Origin: Streptomyces sp. P3
GTDB lineage: Bacteria > Actinomycetota > Actinomycetes > Streptomycetales > Streptomycetaceae
Direction of reading: 5' to 3'
Length of the DNA stretch: 64,000 nucleotides
NCBI RefSeq assembly: GCF_003032475.1
Contig: NZ_CP028369.1
Coordinates: forward strand, 806,001-870,000
Positions 1 to 8,514 of this stretch are shown here, one piece after another; position 1 is the first letter of the stretch, and each line of letters starts with the position of its first letter. Made by a program: the position numbers and the translations under genes. A model generated the notes under the pieces. It was not told the origin of the DNA. It ran no database searches and saw only the letters and a program-made list of their open reading frames with translations.

Positions 1-508
1 CGACCAAGAAGTCCTGGCCGTCGAAGCCGCCGCGGACGGCTGGTACGCGCTGCTGAGCACCCTCGGTCCCGCAGAGGCCGACGCCGCCGAGGTCCTCATC
101 CGCTACAAAGGCCAGCCGGTGATCGAGCGCCGCTACAGCGACTTCAAGGGCCCGCTCGCCGTGGCCCCGGTCTTCCTGCACCACAACCGGCGCATCGCCG
201 CCCTGATCACCGTGATCTGCCTGGCCCTGCTGGTGTTCTGCCTCATCGAACGCCAGGTCCGCCAAGCCCTGGGCGGCGACCAGACCATGCGCGGGCTCTA
301 CCCCGACAACCGGGCCCTGCGCCCGACCGGACGCCTGATCCTCTACCACCTCGCCGACCTCCGGATCCGGGCCGGAACCGCCACCGACCCGCCAACCATC
401 CTGATCACACGCGCCGTTCAAGCCCACCTGCTCGAACTACTCGGCATCGACGAAACCCGCCCACGCTGGCTGGACACCTCAAACCCCATGTGCGAAATCC
501 GGGTCTAG
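1..508 (+). CDS. IS1634-type transposase, C-terminal part (cut by window edge)
   Basis: The frame is open from the first bases and ends at TAG. It encodes about 168 residues of a DDE transposase of the IS4 superfamily. The recognisable part is the catalytic Glu region (IRYKGQPVIERRYSDFKG) followed by a hydrophobic helix (ALITVICLALLVFCLIERQV), as in IS1634-family transposases of streptomycetes. The upstream catalytic Asp residues lie outside the window, so I cannot tell whether the gene is intact. No inverted terminal repeat could be defined in the 75 bases before the next gene. Confidence 0.75.
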   Translation, partial: DQEVLAVEAAADGWYALLSTLGPAEADAAEVLIRYKGQPVIERRYSDFKGPLAVAPVFLHHNRRIAALITVICLALLVFCLIERQVRQALGGDQTMRGLYPDNRALRPTGRLILYHLADLRIRAGTATDPPTILITRAVQAHLLELLGIDETRPRWLDTSNPMCEIRV

Positions 509-583
509 ACGGGCTCCGACAGCCGTACCCCCGGACGGCCCGCGTCCCGCGCGCGTGCCCGTACGCGACCTCAGGATGGGATC

Positions 584-2128
584 ATGCCGCTCCCCTCCTG
601 CCCGCGTGCCGCCGCCGTGACCGCCACCGCCGTGCTGTTCGCCTCGCTGGTGGCGGGCTGTGCGCAGGACGCGCGGGCCGGGGATCTGACGGAGCAGAAG
701 CTGAGCTGGAAGGGCTGTCCCGCCCCGTCCCGGTCGGAGGGCGGCGGCAGCGCGCCGTCTGCGCTGCCGGACGGCGACCCGTGGGAGTGCGCCACGATGA
801 AGGCCCCCCTCGACTGGGACGACCCCGAGGGCGACACGATCGACATCGCGCTGATCCGGGCCCGAACGAGCGGCGACCGGAGCCGGCGCATCGGCTCGCT
901 GATCTTCAACTTCGGCGGGCCCGGCGGCTCGGGCGTCTCGGCCCTGCCCGCCTTCGGCGACGAGTACGCGACCCTGCGCACCCGATACGACCTGGTCAGC
1001 TTCGACCCGCGGGGGGTGGGCCGCAGTGCCGGTGTGCGGTGCGAGAACGACCAGCAGCTCGACGCGTACTTCCAGCAGGACGCCACCCCCGACGACGCCG
1101 CGGAGCGCACCGCGCTGCTGGACAACACCAGGAAGTTCAACGCGGCCTGCGAGAAGAACTCGAAGAAGATGCTGCCGCGGGTGCGGACCACCGACGCGGC
1201 CCGCGACATGGACCTGATGCGCCAGGTGCTCGGCGACGACCGGCTGCACTACTTCGGCATCTCCTACGGCACCGAACTGGGGGGCGTGTACGCCCATCTG
1301 TTCCCGAAGAAGGTGGGACGGGCGGTCTTCGACGCGGTCGTCGACCCGACCCAGACGTCCGAGCAGGGCTCGCTCGGGCAGGCCAGGGGTTTTCAGCGCG
1401 CGCTCGACAACTTCGCGAAGGACTGCACGTCGAAGACGCGGGACTGTCCCGTCGGAGACACCGCGCAGGACGTCGAGGCCCGCATCGCCGATCTCCTCGA
1501 TCACCTCGACGCCAAGCCCATCCCGGGGATCTTCCCGCGCGTCCTGACGCAGAGCGCCGCGACCAACGGCATCGCGCAGGCGCTGTACTCGAAGGACTTC
1601 TGGGAGTACCTCACCGAGGGCCTGGAGCAGGCCTACGACGGCGACGGCCAGATTCTGATGCTGCTGTCCGACCTGATGAACGGCCGTAGCGAGAACGGCG
1701 AGTACAGCAACATCGCGGCCGCCAACGTCTCCATCAACTGCGCCGACGACAAGCCGCGTTACTCGACCGCCTACGTGGAGAAGAAGCTGCCGCGGTTCCG
1801 GGCGGTCTCCGCGCTGTTCGGCGACTTCATGGCCTGGTCGATGGTCGGCTGCACCGACTGGGCCGTGCACGGGGCCGCCGACCACCCGGACGTGAGCGCA
1901 CCCGGGGCCGCGCCGATCCTCGTGGTGGGCAACACCGGCGACCCGGCGACCCCGTACGAAGGGGCGCGGAAAATGGCGGAGGCGCTGGGCCGGGGTGTCG
2001 GGGTCGAGCTGACGTACAAGGGACAGGGACACGGTGCCTACGGCGCCAAGAGCCCGTGTGTGCAGCGGGCGGTGGACGGCTACCTGCTGAACGGCAGGAC
2101 CCCGGCCGCCGGGACGGTCTGTTCCTGA
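584..2128 (+). CDS. Secreted alpha/beta-hydrolase lipoprotein, tripeptidyl aminopeptidase (TAP/SlpD-like)
   Basis: The 514-residue protein starts with a lipoprotein signal peptide; the lipobox LVAGC puts the lipidated Cys at residue 26. Mature sequence is an alpha/beta hydrolase with oxyanion segment FNFGGPGGSG, nucleophile motif GISYG (Ser227), and a TAP-like C-terminal domain carrying Asp453 (NTGDPATPYEGA) and His483 (GQGHGAYG). Family members are extracellular or membrane-anchored serine aminopeptidases that remove N-terminal tripeptides, or relatives of unproven substrate. The next gene is a close paralogue on the same strand. The 218-base gap between them argues for separate promoters. 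Confidence 0.88.
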   Translation: MPLPSCPRAAAVTATAVLFASLVAGCAQDARAGDLTEQKLSWKGCPAPSRSEGGGSAPSALPDGDPWECATMKAPLDWDDPEGDTIDIALIRARTSGDRSRRIGSLIFNFGGPGGSGVSALPAFGDEYATLRTRYDLVSFDPRGVGRSAGVRCENDQQLDAYFQQDATPDDAAERTALLDNTRKFNAACEKNSKKMLPRVRTTDAARDMDLMRQVLGDDRLHYFGISYGTELGGVYAHLFPKKVGRAVFDAVVDPTQTSEQGSLGQARGFQRALDNFAKDCTSKTRDCPVGDTAQDVEARIADLLDHLDAKPIPGIFPRVLTQSAATNGIAQALYSKDFWEYLTEGLEQAYDGDGQILMLLSDLMNGRSENGEYSNIAAANVSINCADDKPRYSTAYVEKKLPRFRAVSALFGDFMAWSMVGCTDWAVHGAADHPDVSAPGAAPILVVGNTGDPATPYEGARKMAEALGRGVGVELTYKGQGHGAYGAKSPCVQRAVDGYLLNGRTPAAGTVCS

Positions 2129-2346
2129 CGGCGGCCACGCGAAGGGCATCGGATGCCACGCACCCGCCGAACGCGCAAGGTCCGTCGGCCCCACCGCACC
2201 CGCCGCGACACCACCGCCCTCGATCGCACGATATGTGCAGGTCAAAGGGTTATCCACAGGGTCGGACGGTCGGGGCCCAGGACGCCTAACATGGCCTGAA
2301 AGCCGTCCGCCACCGAGCGTGGACGGCCTGCGAGGGGGAGGCGCGC

Positions 2347-3909
2347 ATGGCGCGATTCGCACGGTGGACGGCGTGGGGAGCCGCCGTCGCACTGCTGGCT
2401 GCGGGCTGCGGCGGCGGCGCGTCGGGCGACGGGGCGGGCGACAGGGGCGGTACGACCGACGCCCGCCCCCCGGCCGGCTCCGCGTCGGCCACCCCGTCGG
2501 CAGTCCTGCCCGCCGCACTGACCGGGCAGACACTCGCCTGGGGCCGGTGCGGGGCGACCGCGGACTCATCGGCGCCGGGCGACGACTGGCGGTGCGCCAC
2601 GCTGAAAGCGCCACTGGACTGGTCGAAGCCCGGCGGCCGTACGATCGATCTCGCCCTCGTGCGCGCCAGGTCCCGCGCCGGGAGCGGCGACCGCATCGGT
2701 TCGCTCCTGTTCGACTTCGGCGGCCCCGGCGCCTCTGGGGTGTCCATGCTCCCCTCCTACGGCTCGACGGTCTCCTCGCTCCGCGACCGCTACGACCTGG
2801 TGAGCTGGGACCCACGCGGGGTGGGCGCGAGCGAGGGCGTCCGCTGCCGCAGCGACAAGGACATCCAGGCCGCCGAGTCCCTCGACGCCACCCCTGACAC
2901 CCCGGCCGAGGAGCAGGCGTTCTTTCAGGACGCCACCGCCTTCGGCGAGGGATGCCGGAAGGCCGCGGGCACACTGCTGGCCCATGTGTCGACCACCGAC
3001 ACCGCCCGCGACATGGACCTGATGCGCCAGGTGCTCGGCGACCGCAAAATGCACTACTTCGGCATGTCGTACGGCACCGAACTGGGCGGCGTGTACGCCC
3101 ACTTGTTCCCGCAGAACGTCGGCAGGCTCACCCTCGACGCGGTCGTCGACCCGAGCGCCGACGCGGTCGGCCACGCCCAGAACCAGGCACGCGGCTTCCA
3201 GCGGGCGCTGGCGGACTACCTCGCGTCGACCGGCCAGGACCCCGAGAAGGGCAGCATGAGGATCGCGGCCCTGCTGGACCGGCTGGACACCCACCCGCTG
3301 CCCGGGTCGGACGGGCGGGAGCTGACGCAGGCGCTCGCGGTCATCGGCATCGTCCTGCCGTTGTACAGCGAGGCGGGCTGGCCGAGGCTGACCAGCGCTC
3401 TGGAAGCCGCGCAGGCCGGGGACGGCTCCGCGTTGCTGGGGCTCGCCGACCGCTACAACGAGCGGGACTCCTCGGGGCGCTACGGCACCACGGTCCACTC
3501 CCAACGGGTCATATCGTGCTTGGACGACCGGCAGCGGCCGACCGCGCAGGAGACGAAGCTGCTGGTGCCGCGGTTCGAGAAGATCTCGCCCGTGTTCGGG
3601 GACTTCCTCGCCTGGGACACGGCCGGCTGGTGCCACGACTGGCCGGTGGCGGGGCAGTACGACACGCCGGAGGTGAGCGCGGCGGGCGCGGCGCCGATCC
3701 TGCTGGTCGGCACCACCGGGGACCCGGCGACGCCCTACGAGGGTGCGCGGAAGATGGCCGACGAGCTCGGCAAGGGCGTCGGTGTGCTGCTCACCTGGAA
3801 GGGCGAGGGGCACATCGCGTACGGGAGCGGGAGCTCGTGCGTCGACTCGACGGTGGACGACTACCTGCTGAAGGGAGTGGTCCCGCGGGACGGCACGGTC
3901 TGCTCATGA
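2347..3909 (+). CDS. Secreted alpha/beta-hydrolase lipoprotein, TAP-like paralogue
   Basis: The 520-residue protein is a tandem paralogue of the preceding gene: it shares TTDxARDMDLMRQVLGD, the GMSYGTELGGVYAHLFP nucleophile block (Ser241), Asp459 and His489. The lipobox LAAGC places the lipid-modified Cys at residue 21, followed by a Gly/Ser-rich linker. The ATG is preceded by a strong GGGGGAGG Shine-Dalgarno. A possible -10 (TAACAT, 2287-2292) and a GCCGTCC/GGACGGC dyad lie in the upstream leader. The predicted role is serine exopeptidase activity at the cell surface; substrate preference cannot be read from sequence. Confidence 0.88.
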   Translation: MARFARWTAWGAAVALLAAGCGGGASGDGAGDRGGTTDARPPAGSASATPSAVLPAALTGQTLAWGRCGATADSSAPGDDWRCATLKAPLDWSKPGGRTIDLALVRARSRAGSGDRIGSLLFDFGGPGASGVSMLPSYGSTVSSLRDRYDLVSWDPRGVGASEGVRCRSDKDIQAAESLDATPDTPAEEQAFFQDATAFGEGCRKAAGTLLAHVSTTDTARDMDLMRQVLGDRKMHYFGMSYGTELGGVYAHLFPQNVGRLTLDAVVDPSADAVGHAQNQARGFQRALADYLASTGQDPEKGSMRIAALLDRLDTHPLPGSDGRELTQALAVIGIVLPLYSEAGWPRLTSALEAAQAGDGSALLGLADRYNERDSSGRYGTTVHSQRVISCLDDRQRPTAQETKLLVPRFEKISPVFGDFLAWDTAGWCHDWPVAGQYDTPEVSAAGAAPILLVGTTGDPATPYEGARKMADELGKGVGVLLTWKGEGHIAYGSGSSCVDSTVDDYLLKGVVPRDGTVCS

Positions 3910-3913
3910 CGGC

Positions 3914-3954
3914 GGCGGGGGCTTCGCGCACTCCTGGTGCGCGAAACCCCCGCC
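3914..3954. terminator. Bidirectional intrinsic terminator hairpin
   Basis: Arms GGCGGGGGCTTCGCGCAC (3914-3931) and GTGCGCGAAACCCCCGCC (3937-3954) form an 18-bp stem with one mismatch and a 5-base loop. It lies between the convergent TAP paralogue and moeZ and begins 5 bases after the stop codon. Confidence 0.8.
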
Positions 3955-4004
3955 GGTCACGCCGGGAGACCCGCCGGGTCTGCCGGGCCTGGCGAACGCC
4001 CGGG

Positions 4005-5183
4005 TCAGTAGACCGGCTTGCTCGGTTCGATCTGGTGGACCCAGCCGATCACGCCGCCGCCGACGTGTACGGCATCGGAGAAGCCCGCGGACTTCAGCAC
4101 AGCGAGGACTTCCGCACTGCGGACACCCGTCTTGCAGTGCAAGACGATCTTCCTGTCCTGCGGCAGACCCTCCAGGGCGGTGCCCATCAGGAACTCGTTC
4201 TTCGGGATCAGCTTGGCGCCCGGGATGGAGACGATCTCGTACTCGTTCGGCTCGCGGACGTCGATGATCTCGATGCTCTCACCGTCGTCGATCCACTCCT
4301 TGAGCTGCTTGGGAGTGATCGTCGAGCCGGCCGCCGCCTGCTGGGCCTCCTCGGAGACGACGCCGCAGAAGGCCTCGTAGTCGATGAGCTCGGTGACCGT
4401 CGGGTTCTCGCCGCAGACCGCGCAGTCGGGGTCCTTGCGGACCTTGACCTGGCGGTACTGCATCTCCAGGGCGTCGTAGATCATCAGGCGTCCGACCAGC
4501 GGCTCGCCGATGCCCGCGAGCAGCTTGATCGCCTCGTTGACCTGGATCGACCCGATGGACGCGCACAGCACGCCCAGCACGCCGCCCTCGGCGCAGGAGG
4601 GGACCATACCCGGCGGCGGGGGCTCCGGGTACAGGCAGCGGTAGCAGGGACCGTGCTCGGACCAGAAGACGGACGCCTGGCCGTCGAAGCGGTAGATGGA
4701 GCCCCACACGTACGGCTTGTTCAGCAGCACGCACGCGTCGTTGACCAGGTAACGGGTCGCGAAGTTGTCGGTGCCGTCGACGATCAGGTCGTACTGGCTG
4801 AAGATGTCCATCACGTTCTCGGCCTCGAGCCGCTCTTCGTGAAGGACCACGTTGACGTACGGGTTGATGCCGAGGACGGAGTCACGGGCGGACTCGGCCT
4901 TGGAGCGGCCGATGTCGGCCTGGCTGTGGATGATCTGCCGCTGCAGGTTCGACTCGTCGACCTCGTCGAACTCCACGATGCCGAGCGTGCCCACGCCTGC
5001 GGCGGCCAGGTACATCAACGCCGGCGAGCCCAGGCCGCCGGCGCCCACACAGAGCACCTTGGCGTTCTTCAGCCGCTTCTGCCCGTCCATCCCCACGTCG
5101 GGGATGATCAGGTGGCGGGAGTACCTGCGGACCTCGTCTACGGTGAGCTCGGGGGCCGGCTCGACCAGGGGTGGCAGCGACAC
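4005..5183 (-). CDS. moeZ: Adenylyltransferase/sulfurtransferase MoeZ
   Basis: The 392-residue protein joins an N-terminal ThiF/MoeB E1-like domain (GAGGLG, residues 47-52; Cys-X2-Cys zinc pairs CYRC and CAVC) to a C-terminal rhodanese domain with active-site loop CKTGVR (Cys350). Known MoeZ proteins adenylate the Gly-Gly tail of sulfur carriers (MoaD, CysO, ThiS and others) and sulfurate them to thiocarboxylates, serving molybdopterin, thiamine, cysteine and thio-metabolite synthesis. The start is GTG. Gene order with DUF3152, TetR and DUF3107 genes to the right matches Rv3206c-Rv3208A, but a sugar-polymer cassette separates moeZ from DUF3152 here. Confidence 0.95.
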   Translation of the reverse strand: MSLPPLVEPAPELTVDEVRRYSRHLIIPDVGMDGQKRLKNAKVLCVGAGGLGSPALMYLAAAGVGTLGIVEFDEVDESNLQRQIIHSQADIGRSKAESARDSVLGINPYVNVVLHEERLEAENVMDIFSQYDLIVDGTDNFATRYLVNDACVLLNKPYVWGSIYRFDGQASVFWSEHGPCYRCLYPEPPPPGMVPSCAEGGVLGVLCASIGSIQVNEAIKLLAGIGEPLVGRLMIYDALEMQYRQVKVRKDPDCAVCGENPTVTELIDYEAFCGVVSEEAQQAAAGSTITPKQLKEWIDDGESIEIIDVREPNEYEIVSIPGAKLIPKNEFLMGTALEGLPQDRKIVLHCKTGVRSAEVLAVLKSAGFSDAVHVGGGVIGWVHQIEPSKPVY

Positions 5184-5246
5184 GGGGACTCCGTTGGTCG
5201 GTCAGTCATGACGGTTGTTCTCCCCGTAACAGTGCCATGGCCATTT

Positions 5247-6005
5247 TCATTCCGAGACACCTGTTCCGATCCGCGAGACGATGTCGTCCCAGTAGCCGGG
5301 CATGGTCTCCCAGGGGTCGCGCGCGCCGCCGCGTTCGGTGCCGTCCGTGAACCAGATCGTCGCGGCGCCCTGCCAGCGGGCGATGCGCAGCGCCTCGTCG
5401 AGATGCCCACGCGGCACGCCGTGCACGAAGTGGCAGAAGCGCTCCGGCGGATGCTCCGCCGTCCACTCGGCCACCTGCGACCAGCGGTAGTCGCTCCAGG
5501 GACCGGAGAAGGTGACCAGTTGGTCGGCGAGCTCGACGTAGCCGGGGTGCGGGTGGACGCCGTGGTCGAGGACGACATGGGGTGCGTCGTGGAGCGTGCG
5601 CAGGGCGCCTGCCGTGCGGCGCAGTGCGGGCAGCGTGCCGCGGTCCGCCGGGGAGCGCTCCAGGAGGAAGCCGTCGACCTGGTACCAGTCGAGGTAGCGC
5701 TGCGCTTCGGAGATCACCTCGGCGAAGGCGCGGGCCCCGTACAGCGCGTCGATGCGTCCGAGGACCCGGACGCCCGCGTTGCGCAGCCGGCCCGCGGATT
5801 CCAGGCAGCTCGGGTCGGGGCGCGAGCCGGGGCCGTCGGAGACGTCCAGGGCGACCCAGTGCAGAGGTCTGCCGGGCCGGGCGAGTTCGCCCCACTCGCC
5901 GGGGGCGACCAGGGGATGCGCGAGGCCCGGGACGCCGAGCCCGGTGCGGACGTCGGTGATGCCGGGGTGCGCACTGCCCGCCGGGGTTCCGGTCAGATAC
6001 GACAT
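5247..6005 (-). CDS. Spherulation-specific family 4 (GH135/Sph3-like) TIM-barrel protein
   Basis: The 252-residue protein has no signal peptide and matches the spherulin-4 fold: beta strands HWVALDVSDGPGS, GVRVLGRIDALYG and the acidic motif YQVDGFLLER (Asp111, Glu116). The founding enzyme of GH135, fungal Sph3, is an endo-alpha-1,4-N-acetylgalactosaminidase needed to make galactosaminogalactan. Where I expect the second catalytic acid (strand ending in vtFE), this protein reads VTFSGPW (Ser167), so catalysis may be altered. It overlaps the upstream epimerase by 13 bases, suggesting coupled translation. Function in Streptomyces is unknown; a polysaccharide-processing role is inferred from family and neighbours. 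Confidence 0.8.
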   Translation of the reverse strand: MSYLTGTPAGSAHPGITDVRTGLGVPGLAHPLVAPGEWGELARPGRPLHWVALDVSDGPGSRPDPSCLESAGRLRNAGVRVLGRIDALYGARAFAEVISEAQRYLDWYQVDGFLLERSPADRGTLPALRRTAGALRTLHDAPHVVLDHGVHPHPGYVELADQLVTFSGPWSDYRWSQVAEWTAEHPPERFCHFVHGVPRGHLDEALRIARWQGAATIWFTDGTERGGARDPWETMPGYWDDIVSRIGTGVSE

Positions 6006-6955
6006 GCCGCCTCCATCCAGATGTCGGCGAGGGATTCCTCGAGGTTGATCCGGGGGCGCCAGCCGAGCCGGTCGCGGGCGGTGCGCACGTCGGCCTGCTG
6101 CCAGCTGCCGCAGCCGTCCGGGTACGGGTACGCGACCGGGCCGCCGTGGTCGGTCTCCAGGCGGGGGTGGCCGATGGCGGGCCTCAGGAGGCCGCCGGGC
6201 GGGCCGTCGAGTTCGTGGAGGGCGCCGCCGTATCCGGCCACGCGCGCGAGGATCGCCGCGGCGTCGCGCAGCCGGACGGCGCGACCGGAGCCGATGTTGA
6301 TGACGCCCTGCGCGGCGGAGAGAGAGGCGGCGTGCACGGCTCGGGCCACGTCACGGACGTCGACGAAGTCCCGCTGCGTGCCGAGACCGCCGAGCTTGAG
6401 CTCGCCGTCGCCGGACTGCATGGCGCGGCGCATGGCCTCGGCGAGGCGGCCCAGCGGGGAGCCGGCGGGCGTGCCCGGGCCCGCGGGCGAGAACACCCGG
6501 AGCACGACGGCGTCGAGTCCGGAGCCGAGGACGAGTTCGGTGGCGGCCAGTTTGCTGACGCCGTACGGACCGCCCGGCCGGGGCACGGCGTCCTCGGCCG
6601 TGGAGGATCCGGGCTGGCTCGGGCCGTACTCGGCGCCGCAGCCGACCTGGACCAGTCGGGCACCGCAGCCGCTGCGGCGCAGGGCCTCGCAGACGGTGGC
6701 GACGGCGACGGTGTTGTGCCGGGTCAGCTCGCGGGCGCCGCCGCGGGTGGCGCCCGCACAGTTGACGACGACCTGGGGGTGGACCGCGTCGAGGAAGCGG
6801 GTGAGCGCGCCTGGGCTGCCGGACGCGAGGTCGAAACGGACGTCCGCGTCGTCGCCCCGGCCGAGCGCGGTGAGCTGGACGGCGGGGTCGGCCAGCAGAC
6901 GGTCGGCGACGAAACGGCCGAGGTAGCCGTTGGCTCCGATCAGCAGCACCCTCAT
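5993..6955 (-). CDS. NAD(P)-dependent sugar-nucleotide epimerase/dehydratase (extended SDR)
   Basis: The protein has 320 residues from the ATG at 6953-6955. It carries the Rossmann motif GANGYLG (7-13) and the SDR catalytic pair Tyr131/Lys135 in GGPYGVSKLA, typical of GalE-like epimerases and sugar-nucleotide dehydratases. The reading frame also extends much further upstream, but that extension is arginine/proline-rich shadow sequence. The start overlaps the stop of a 36-residue ORF (ATGA), and the stop overlaps the spherulin-4 gene, so three genes appear translationally linked. It may supply the UDP-sugar donor for the PelF-like glycosyltransferase in the same cassette; the substrate is not readable. 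Confidence 0.9.
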   Translation of the reverse strand: MRVLLIGANGYLGRFVADRLLADPAVQLTALGRGDDADVRFDLASGSPGALTRFLDAVHPQVVVNCAGATRGGARELTRHNTVAVATVCEALRRSGCGARLVQVGCGAEYGPSQPGSSTAEDAVPRPGGPYGVSKLAATELVLGSGLDAVVLRVFSPAGPGTPAGSPLGRLAEAMRRAMQSGDGELKLGGLGTQRDFVDVRDVARAVHAASLSAAQGVINIGSGRAVRLRDAAAILARVAGYGGALHELDGPPGGLLRPAIGHPRLETDHGGPVAYPYPDGCGSWQQADVRTARDRLGWRPRINLEESLADIWMEAACRI

Positions 6956-7062
6956 CGTGCGGCTCCCGGAATGTGCGCCGGGGCCGGAGTTGCCGGGGCC
7001 GGGGCGCCGGCGACCGCGGGTGCCCCGGTGGCTGCGGTCGTTCCGGATCGGGAGGTGGTCAT
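6952..7062 (-). CDS. Small Ala/Pro-rich ORF coupled to the epimerase
   Basis: A 36-codon ORF begins with ATG behind a strong Shine-Dalgarno (AAGGAGAGACCAG) and ends in TGA sharing ATGA with the epimerase start. The product starts MTTSRSGTTAATGAP and continues as an Ala/Pro run ending PAHIPGAAR, with no recognisable domain. It is the only well-placed ribosome-binding site for the epimerase transcript, so it may be a translational leader as much as a functional peptide. No homologue comes to mind. Confidence 0.5.
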   Translation of the reverse strand: MTTSRSGTTAATGAPAVAGAPAPATPAPAHIPGAAR

Positions 7063-7194
7063 CTGGTCTCTCCTTCAGGGGTGTGGCGATGGGCTGCGAC
7101 GGAGTGGGCGGGAGCGCGGACGTCGTGCGGTCGGGGCACGGTGGGGGGTGCGCTCCGCGGGGTGGGCGCGGCGGCCGGCGGGCGTGGGCTCGCG

Positions 7195-8514
7195 TCAGCA
7201 CGGCTGGTCCGTTCTCGCGTGGGCCGAGGCCCGGGTCAGTGTGCGGGCGGCGTGGACCAGCAGGGCCAGGGCCGCGCTGCCGCAGACGAGGACCGGAACG
7301 CCGTCCGGTCCCCAGGCGGTGGCCAGGTCGTTCACGGGCACGGCCAGGAAGCCGCAGCCGGGCAGACGGCCGGCGAAGACCGATGCCGGTGCCAGCGCCT
7401 CGGCCGCACCGGCAGCGCCGAGGACGACCGCGGGGGCGTGGGTGACGCCGTGCACGATGAGGAGGCGGGCCAGGAAGAGGAGGCCGCCGAGCGTGAGGAC
7501 GTGGCCGTATCCGGCGGGCTCGCCCAGGACGGCCGCGCTGACAGCGGTCAGTGCGGTGAGCGCGCCCAGGAAGAGAGCGAGGACACCGAGCAGCAACGGC
7601 TGCACGGCGGCGGCGAACTCGTCGAGGCCGCGGCTGGTGTCCAGGCGGCGGCGGGCACGTGCGGCGAGAAGGTGGGCGCACCATGCGGCGGGCGCGCAGG
7701 CAAGAGTGAGGGCGAGCAGCGGCGCGGCGGCCACCGGCCAGGGGCCGTCCGCCGTCCCGTCGGGCAGGCCGTCCGGACCGCCGCCGACGGCGGCGCGCAG
7801 GAGGCTGTCGCCGAGGGCCGCGTAGGCGAGGAGCCAGCAGGTCCAGGCCTCCGTCCGGTGCGGTCCGGGGTGGGCGCCGCGGTGCGGGCGCAACGGCCCC
7901 CGGCGCAGCGCCCCGTGCACGGCGAGGACGACGGCGAGGAGGCCTGCGGCGGCGACGAGGAGAGAGGTGCGCCCATGGGTGAGACGCACGCCGGTCACGG
8001 TCGCGGCGCACAGGACGCCGGGCAGCAGGGTGAGCAGCGCCCAGTCCAGGCGGGGTCGCGGAGCGGCGGTGGGCGCGGTGAGCAGCGGTGTGTCCCCGTC
8101 GCGCGGGACCCTGGCGTACATCTCCTCGGCGAGGGAGAAGACGTCCCGGTGCCGAAAGCGTGCGGCGGTGCGGTCGGTGACGCCGTGGGCCTCCAGGCCG
8201 GCCGCGATCTCCAGGGGGTCGACGGCCCGTTCGCACAGTTCGCGGTGACGGTGCATCAGGGTCTTCACCGGGTCCACGCCGCCACGGCGGGGCACGGCCG
8301 GCCCCGGACCGCCGGCCGCCGCGACCTCGTGGACCAAGGCACGGGAGCGGGCCCCACCGGCATCACCGGCACCGTGAGCGGCGCGCGCGTCGGCGCGACC
8401 GGGGACGCCCACCGGGGCCCCCTCACCGGCACCCTCACCCTCACCGGCAGTAGAGCCGGCGTCATGGGGTGCTCGCGGTCGGTCCAGGCGGTCCGGTCCG
8501 TCCAGCCCGCTCAT
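7195..8514 (-). CDS. Polytopic membrane protein of the glycosyltransferase cassette
   Basis: The protein has 439 residues from the ATG at 8512-8514, which overlaps the stop of the upstream glycosyltransferase (ATGA). The first ~130 residues are soluble and Gly/Ala/Asp-rich, including MHRHRELCERAVDPLEIAAGLEAHG. The remainder holds roughly nine or ten hydrophobic helices (for example WALLTLLPGVLCAATVTGV). There is no recognised catalytic motif. Tight coupling to a PelF-type transferase suggests a membrane partner for polymer synthesis or export, analogous in position to PelG or to the membrane half of fungal Gt4c. This is an inference from context only. Confidence 0.72.
   Translation of the reverse strand: MSGLDGPDRLDRPRAPHDAGSTAGEGEGAGEGAPVGVPGRADARAAHGAGDAGGARSRALVHEVAAAGGPGPAVPRRGGVDPVKTLMHRHRELCERAVDPLEIAAGLEAHGVTDRTAARFRHRDVFSLAEEMYARVPRDGDTPLLTAPTAAPRPRLDWALLTLLPGVLCAATVTGVRLTHGRTSLLVAAAGLLAVVLAVHGALRRGPLRPHRGAHPGPHRTEAWTCWLLAYAALGDSLLRAAVGGGPDGLPDGTADGPWPVAAAPLLALTLACAPAAWCAHLLAARARRRLDTSRGLDEFAAAVQPLLLGVLALFLGALTALTAVSAAVLGEPAGYGHVLTLGGLLFLARLLIVHGVTHAPAVVLGAAGAAEALAPASVFAGRLPGCGFLAVPVNDLATAWGPDGVPVLVCGSAALALLVHAARTLTRASAHARTDQPC

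Noticed and set aside
2250..2258. Perfect E. coli-type DnaA box TTATCCACA between the two TAP-like genes
   Set aside because: A single box; no cluster, no dnaA/dnaN nearby, and streptomycete boxes are TTGTCCACA. Not an origin.
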